This document shows positions 6,747-10,303 of a stretch of DNA of 10,303 nt, in pieces (position 1 is the first letter of the stretch; each line of letters begins with the position of its first letter). Source of the DNA: an uncultured Oscillospiraceae bacterium (lineage in GTDB: Bacteria > Bacillota > Clostridia > Oscillospirales > Acutalibacteraceae); the NCBI GenBank assembly GCA_900539855.1, contig UQDO01000051.1:1-10303 (forward strand). The letters run 5' to 3'. The notes beneath the pieces are model-generated. The model had not been told where the DNA came from. It worked only from the letters and a program-made list of their open reading frames with translations, and did no database searches. The position numbers were made by a program, and so were the translations under genes.

Positions 6747-8015
6747 ATGGCAGATATTAAACACGATATACTTTCCGGCAAATATGATGCCGCGTTTTCG
6801 AAAATGTACCGCGACTCGGCTGCGGCAAGAGAGCGTTACGCAGCTGCCGTGGACAGCTTTGAGGCTATCTACGGAAAGCGTGACGGGCTGCGCCTGTTCA
6901 GCGCTCCGGGACGTACGGAGGTCGGCGGGAATCATACCGACCACCAGCACGGCTGCGTACTGGCAGGCAGCGTCGATCTTGATGTCATTGCCGTCGTCGC
7001 ACCTACATCCGACGGCTCGGTAAGGGTAAAGTCCGAAGGCTACGACGAGGATTCGTTCAACATTTCCGACCTTGACCCTAAAAAGACCGAATACGGAATG
7101 GCTCTTGCGCTCATCCGCGGAATGTGCGGAGAATTCAAAAAGGACGGATACTCAATAGGCGGCTTTGTCGCATATACAACGTCGAATGTCCTTAAAGGCT
7201 CCGGCCTTTCATCGTCAGCGGCATTTGAGGTACTGATCGGCAACATACTGTCGGGACTTTATAACAGCGGAAGCGTCGATCCGGTCGAGATCGCGAAAAT
7301 AGCGCAGAGAGCCGAAAACATTTACTTCGGCAAGCCCTGCGGACTGATGGATCAGATGGCAAGCTCGGTCGGCGGATTTACCGGAATAGACTTTTTGGAC
7401 CCTCAAAAGCCTGTGATTGACAAGGTCGTTTTTGACCTTGCCGCACATGGGCACAGCCTTGTGATAGTCAACACCGGCGGCAACCACGCCGATCTTACCG
7501 GCGACTACGCCGATATAACGATCGAATGCCGCAGGGTATCTGAGTATTTCGGAAAGCAGTTTCTGCGCGATGTCAGTCAGGATGAATTTTATTCCGACCT
7601 TGCCTCGGTAAGAAAGGCAGCAGGCGACCGTGCGGTGCTCAGAGCCATACATTTCTTTGCCGAAAACAAGCGCGCTATAGCCGAGAAAAAGGCTCTGACA
7701 GAAGATAGGTTCGCTGATTTTCTCGCTATATGCAAGGAATCGGGCAGGTCATCGTTTGAGTATCTGCAGAACGTATACTCGCCATCAAACCCCAAAGAGC
7801 AGGGACTGTCTCTTGCCCTTGCCGTTGCGGAAAGGACGCTCGGTGACCGCGGAGCGTACAGAGTGCACGGCGGCGGTTTTGCCGGAACCATTCAGGCATT
7901 TGTCCCCGACGATCTTCTGGAAAAGTATCTTACTTCTATGAGATCGGTGTTTGGTAACGATTCGTGCTATGTTTTAAACATTCGTCCCGTAGGCGGAACC
8001 GAAGTAAAAGCATAA
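6747..8015 (+). CDS. galK: Galactokinase-family sugar kinase (GHMP superfamily)
   Basis: A 422-residue GHMP kinase most like galactokinase, which phosphorylates galactose at C1 with ATP in the Leloir pathway. Motif 1 is GRTEVGGNHTDHQ (55-67), the ATP loop is LKGSGLSSSAAFE (149-161), the catalytic Asp lies in CGLMDQ (198-203, Asp202), GGNHADLTGDY is at 244-254, and motif 3 is HGGGFAGTIQAF (374-385). In the standard motif GRVNLIGEHTDY the Glu and final Tyr contact or flank the sugar. Here they are Asn62 and His66, while the key Asp65 is kept. About 50 residues precede the motif, more than in E. coli GalK. Clostridial galactokinase annotations commonly carry this variant (from memory), but the sugar specificity is not certain. 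Start is set by AAGGAG (6735-6740), six bases upstream. It follows ackA in the same operon, with no galT, galE or transporter nearby. Confidence 0.82.
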   Translation: MADIKHDILSGKYDAAFSKMYRDSAAARERYAAAVDSFEAIYGKRDGLRLFSAPGRTEVGGNHTDHQHGCVLAGSVDLDVIAVVAPTSDGSVRVKSEGYDEDSFNISDLDPKKTEYGMALALIRGMCGEFKKDGYSIGGFVAYTTSNVLKGSGLSSSAAFEVLIGNILSGLYNSGSVDPVEIAKIAQRAENIYFGKPCGLMDQMASSVGGFTGIDFLDPQKPVIDKVVFDLAAHGHSLVIVNTGGNHADLTGDYADITIECRRVSEYFGKQFLRDVSQDEFYSDLASVRKAAGDRAVLRAIHFFAENKRAIAEKKALTEDRFADFLAICKESGRSSFEYLQNVYSPSNPKEQGLSLALAVAERTLGDRGAYRVHGGGFAGTIQAFVPDDLLEKYLTSMRSVFGNDSCYVLNIRPVGGTEVKA

Positions 8016-8042
8016 CACCTGGCGGAAACATCTGTAAAACGA

Positions 8043-8082
8043 AACGGGTAAAGGCACTATGCCTTTACCCGTTCTGCTTTTT
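8043..8082 (+). terminator. Intrinsic terminator of the ackA-galK operon
   Basis: A perfect 13-bp stem, AACGGGTAAAGGC (8043-8055) with its complement (8061-8073), closes on a five-base loop and is followed four bases later by TTTTT (8078-8082). It separates the operon from the sodium-pump genes downstream. The stretch 8083-8169 between it and the next promoter is AT-rich and shows nothing I can name. Confidence 0.9.
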
Positions 8083-8169
8083 CGGGGCATGATTTTGTTT
8101 TTTTCGATACAAGACACCGAAAATATCAACATATAGTCCTTAAATATTCAAAATCTTTCATATTTTCTA

Positions 8170-8198
8170 TTGAATTAATCGGAGCAATGAGATATAAT
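8170..8198 (+). promoter_or_regulatory. Promoter for the sodium-pump gene pair
   Basis: TTGAAT (8170-8175) and a perfect TATAAT (8193-8198) are spaced by 17 bases. The start would be near 8205, giving a 44-nt leader that ends in GAGGA (8238-8242), six bases before the ATG. Confidence 0.72.
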
Positions 8199-8248
8199 GT
8201 TATTGATTTCGGAATTTTTTCTGCCCATAAAATAAAAGAGGAATTGTT

Positions 8249-8677
8249 ATGATTGATATTTTAAATTTAGCCGTCAAAGGCGGCACTGTCGCCGAAAATT
8301 TCAAGCAATACGGCGGTACGGTTACCTTGAGCGGACTTATAATTGTTTTTGCAATGCTCATCCTTTTCGTGTTTGTAATAGCGGCATTCGGTGCGATAAT
8401 GAGCCGCACTGCCGGAAAGCCCAAAAAGGCAAAGCCTGCGGCGCCCAAAACCGAAAGTAAGCCTGTACCGAAGAAAAGTGCTCCGGCTGCGACTGCGGCT
8501 TTGGCTCCCGTAAACGGTGTTGACGATGAGACGGTTGCCGTAATTTCAGCCGCCGTAGCCATGATGTATGAGGGCACGGGTAAAATTCCGGTTATACGCT
8601 CGGTAAAACCTGCGGCAACAGGCGTCCGCAGCGCATGGAAAACAGCCGGCGTGCTTAACAACACCCGTCCGTTCTGA
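8249..8677 (+). CDS. OadG-family gamma subunit of a sodium-pump decarboxylase
   Basis: A 142-residue single-span membrane protein. A short N-terminal part precedes one hydrophobic helix (about 27-51), a Lys/Pro/Ala-rich linker (55-90), and a C-terminal block with DDETVAVISAAVAMM (92-106) and RSAWKTAGVLNNTRPF (127-142). That architecture, and the Trp and NTRPF ending, are typical of the OadG/MmdD family. In sodium-pump decarboxylases this subunit helps assemble the carboxyltransferase alpha subunit with the membrane beta subunit. Here it directly precedes the beta gene, supporting the call. The complex's substrate (oxaloacetate, methylmalonyl-CoA or glutaconyl-CoA) cannot be told from this subunit, so no gene symbol is given. 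The low-complexity linker is common in the family. Confidence 0.85.
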   Translation: MIDILNLAVKGGTVAENFKQYGGTVTLSGLIIVFAMLILFVFVIAAFGAIMSRTAGKPKKAKPAAPKTESKPVPKKSAPAATAALAPVNGVDDETVAVISAAVAMMYEGTGKIPVIRSVKPAATGVRSAWKTAGVLNNTRPF

Positions 8678-8714
8678 CGAAAGCCCCAAGTATTAGAGAG
8701 AGTATGGTGTCAAT

Positions 8715-9959
8715 ATGGAAATATTTAATACGGTTGTGGGAATCTTAAAAGATTCCGGTCTTGTAGCTCTTTTCACGGCCGACGGTTGGAAAAACGGCGT
8801 GATGATACTTGTGGCATGCGGACTTTTGTTCCTTGCCATTCACCCGAAGTTCCAGTTCGAGCCGCTGCTGCTTCTGCCCATTGCATTCGGCATGCTGCTT
8901 GCAAACCTGCCTCATGCTGGAATGTATCATTCCGAAATATGGGCCATTCCGGAAGTGACCGGTGGCGTAGCCGAAGCCTTTGATTACTGGACATTTGACG
9001 GGAGCTCCTTCCACATAATTGCCGGAAATGTCCTGCGCGACGGCGGAATTCTCGATATTCTGTACCTTGGCGTAAAGCTCGGTATTTATCCTCCGCTTAT
9101 CTTCCTCGGCGTCGGCGCAATGACCGACTTTGGTCCGCTCATTGCCAATCCTAAGAGCTTTTTGCTCGGTGCTGCCGCACAGCTCGGAATATTCGCGGCA
9201 TTCCTCGGTGCCCTGGCACTCGGAATGACCCCTGCCGAAGCTGGCTCGATCGGTATAATCGGCGGTGCCGACGGTCCTACCGCGATATTTGTAGCATCAA
9301 GGCTTTCTCCGCAGATATTGGGGCCTATAGCCGTTGCGGCATATTCCTATATGGCGCTCGTTCCTATCATACAGCCGCCTATCATGCGTGCCCTCACGAC
9401 AAAGAAGGAGCGCGCAGTCAAGATGGATCAGCTGAGGAACGTCTCCAAAACCGAAAAAATAATATTCCCGATACTTGTTACCATAATAGTATCTCTTCTG
9501 CTTCCGGATGCTGCATCGCTTGTCGGCATGCTTATGCTCGGAAACCTGTTTAAGGAGTCGGGCGTTGTTGACCGCCTCAGCAAGACCGCTCAGAACGAGC
9601 TTATGAACATAATCGTTATTTTCCTGGGACTCACAGTCGGAGCGACCACAACCGGTTCGACCTTCTTAACGGTCTCGACCCTTAAGATAATCGCCATGGG
9701 ACTTTGTGCATTTGCAATCGGAACTGCAGGCGGCGTCCTGTTCGGAAAGCTTATGTATGTTGTCACCAAGGGAAAGGTCAACCCTCTTATTGGCTCCGCC
9801 GGTGTTTCGGCAGTACCTATGGCTGCCCGTGTTTCACAGAAGGTCGGACGTGAGGAAAACCCCAACAACTATCTGCTTATGCACGCTATGGGTCCAAACG
9901 TTTCCGGCGTTATCGGATCGGCAGTTGCAGCAGGCGTTCTTCTGAAGCTTTTAGGCTGA
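8715..9959 (+). CDS. Sodium-translocating decarboxylase beta subunit (OadB/GcdB/MmdB family)
   Basis: A 414-residue, highly hydrophobic membrane protein that in this family decarboxylates carboxybiotin on a carrier and exports sodium ions. Family signatures are PPLIFLGVGAMTDFGPLIANP (126-146), IGIIGGADGPTAIFVAS (179-195) whose Asp186 matches the essential sodium-site aspartate, AYSYMALVPIIQPP (209-222), SAVPMAARVSQ (365-375) and MHAMGPNVSGVIGSAVAAG (389-407). Roughly nine or more membrane segments can be picked out by eye. About 45 polar residues (67-110) between the second helix and the next conserved block lengthen the protein. The start is fixed between an in-frame stop at 8694 and the conserved N-terminus. 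Its ribosome site is poor, with only GAGAG 14 bases upstream and GGTG very close, so translation may couple to the gamma gene 37 bases ahead. No alpha subunit or biotin carrier gene follows in the window. Confidence 0.92.
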   Translation: MEIFNTVVGILKDSGLVALFTADGWKNGVMILVACGLLFLAIHPKFQFEPLLLLPIAFGMLLANLPHAGMYHSEIWAIPEVTGGVAEAFDYWTFDGSSFHIIAGNVLRDGGILDILYLGVKLGIYPPLIFLGVGAMTDFGPLIANPKSFLLGAAAQLGIFAAFLGALALGMTPAEAGSIGIIGGADGPTAIFVASRLSPQILGPIAVAAYSYMALVPIIQPPIMRALTTKKERAVKMDQLRNVSKTEKIIFPILVTIIVSLLLPDAASLVGMLMLGNLFKESGVVDRLSKTAQNELMNIIVIFLGLTVGATTTGSTFLTVSTLKIIAMGLCAFAIGTAGGVLFGKLMYVVTKGKVNPLIGSAGVSAVPMAARVSQKVGREENPNNYLLMHAMGPNVSGVIGSAVAAGVLLKLLG

Positions 9960-9984
9960 TAACAGCACAGTTTACAGTTATAAC

Positions 9985-10023
9985 AAACCCCGGTGGAAAC
10001 ACATCCGTTTCCACCGGGGTTTT
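9985..10023 (+). terminator. Intrinsic terminator of the sodium-pump operon
   Basis: A perfect 13-bp GC-rich core, CCCCGGTGGAAAC (9988-10000) with its complement (10007-10019), is extended by three A-T pairs and has a six-base loop. The T-tract is short, TTTT (10020-10023), three bases of which are in the stem. The stem is strong enough to make termination likely. It closes the operon without any downstream alpha-subunit gene. Confidence 0.85.
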
Positions 10024-10083
10024 GATGTTGCGGTATATTAAAGATAAATTTTAGTTTATAGGTGAAGCGTATTCGTATAAGTA

Positions 10084-10121
10084 ATTGACAGATGTAGGGA
10101 ACGAGCCTTGAGTGTCGTTCC
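10084..10121. repeat. 38-bp hairpin repeat, copy 1
   Basis: The left half begins ATTGACAGATGTAG. The right half is a 7-bp perfect hairpin, GGAACGA (10098-10104) and TCGTTCC (10115-10121), with a ten-base loop. It matches copy 2 (10231-10268) at 34 of 38 positions, all four differences being transitions. The TTGACA inside looks like a -35 box, but no -10 lies at the right distance. It is likely a dispersed repeat or small RNA element. No family is assigned. Confidence 0.7.
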
Positions 10122-10161
10122 TCAATGTTCCCAAAAGCTGATTGTTGCATCGTAGGGCAGG

Positions 10162-10175
10162 GGCAGGGCTCTGCC
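10162..10175. repeat. GC-rich small hairpin between the two repeat copies
   Basis: GGCAG (10162-10166) and CTGCC (10171-10175) form a five-pair stem with a four-base loop in an otherwise AT-rich stretch. The surrounding GGGCAGGGGC run (10155-10164) is G-rich. It is a short palindromic element of the kind often scattered between genes in these genomes. It could belong to the same repeat unit, but that is not shown here. Confidence 0.35.
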
Positions 10176-10230
10176 GTTATTATTCAAAAAAATAAAATCA
10201 TAAATTTGCTTTAAATATACGATTTAATTT

Positions 10231-10286
10231 ATTGACAGACGTAAGGAGCGAGCCTTAAGTGTCGTTCCGTGTGGTTTACAACACGG
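10231..10286. repeat. 38-bp hairpin repeat, copy 2, with an added hairpin
   Basis: This second copy (10231-10268) keeps the 7-bp stem, GGAGCGA (10245-10251) with TCGTTCC (10262-10268), by one G-U pair. The loop changes at one base. A new 6-bp hairpin, CCGTGT (10267-10272) with ACACGG (10281-10286), overlaps the end of the first stem by two bases, so both cannot be fully formed at once. Both copies also carry ATTGTT about 20 bases past the hairpin, so the real unit may be longer and may run to about 10298. Confidence 0.65.
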
Positions 10287-10303
10287 CTATTGTTATTTAG
10301 GAA

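Noticed and set aside
8200..8664. Minus-strand 154-residue frame opposite the gamma subunit
   Set aside because: The plus-strand frame has promoter, ribosome site and clear OadG-family ends. The opposite frame is explained by the repetitive Ala/Lys/Pro codons.
10085..10113. TTGACA within the 3' repeats as promoters of a downstream gene
   Set aside because: At 17 bases the -10 positions read TTGAGT or TTAAGT, which are poor, and the intervening sequence folds as a hairpin.
9869..10150. Minus-strand reading frame over the end of the beta gene and the repeats
   Set aside because: It overlaps a strongly conserved gene, runs through a terminator hairpin and has no protein-like motif.
10084..10303. 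CRISPR array at the right end
   Set aside because: Only two repeat copies 147 bases apart, with no uniform spacers and no cas genes.

Overview
The window looks like a chromosomal segment of an anaerobic, fermentative, low-to-mid GC Firmicute, most likely a Clostridia member of the Ruminococcaceae/Oscillospiraceae type. The grounds are a fused SecDF, a class Ic aspartate aminotransferase, a TmcAL-type tRNA-modifying enzyme, acetate kinase, a sodium-pump decarboxylase module, Gram-positive style promoters with 17-bp spacers, and frequent ATA isoleucine codons. The genus assignment is inference. There are seven well-supported protein genes, all intact, and no rRNA, tRNA, CRISPR array or insertion sequence that I can see.

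Layout. 1-267 is a non-coding leader with a good promoter (156-184) ahead of a PLP-dependent aspartate aminotransferase (268-1548). A second strong promoter (1578-1606) and a roughly 77-nt leader that may fold precede a single-polypeptide SecDF (1690-4122), which ends at a strong hairpin shared with the convergent gene tmcAL (minus strand, 5347 to 4175). tmcAL and ackA diverge from 5348-5517, where two opposed promoters overlap so that the predicted mRNA 5' ends are complementary across one hairpin. ackA (5518-6723) and a galactokinase-family gene (6747-8015) form a short operon closed by a clear terminator at 8043-8082. A fresh promoter (8170-8198) drives an OadG-like gamma subunit (8249-8677) and an OadB/GcdB-like beta subunit (8715-9959), closed by a terminator at 9985-10023. 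The last 280 bases are non-coding and carry two copies of a 38-bp hairpin-forming repeat plus a GC-rich hairpin.

How the genes fit together. AckA makes ATP and acetate from acetyl phosphate. TmcAL, transcribed away from it, uses acetate and ATP to acetylate the wobble cytidine of elongator tRNA-Met. The galactokinase-like enzyme consumes ATP to phosphorylate a sugar. The OadG/OadB pair would couple decarboxylation of a carboxybiotin carrier to sodium export, and SecDF uses an ion gradient to help secretion. The theme is energy conservation in a fermenter, but no single new pathway is evident. The most interesting material is non-coding: the ackA/tmcAL shared leader, the 3' repeat pair and the secDF leader. 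Among the proteins, the altered sugar-binding motif of the galactokinase-like enzyme and the missing alpha/biotin partners of the sodium pump deserve attention.
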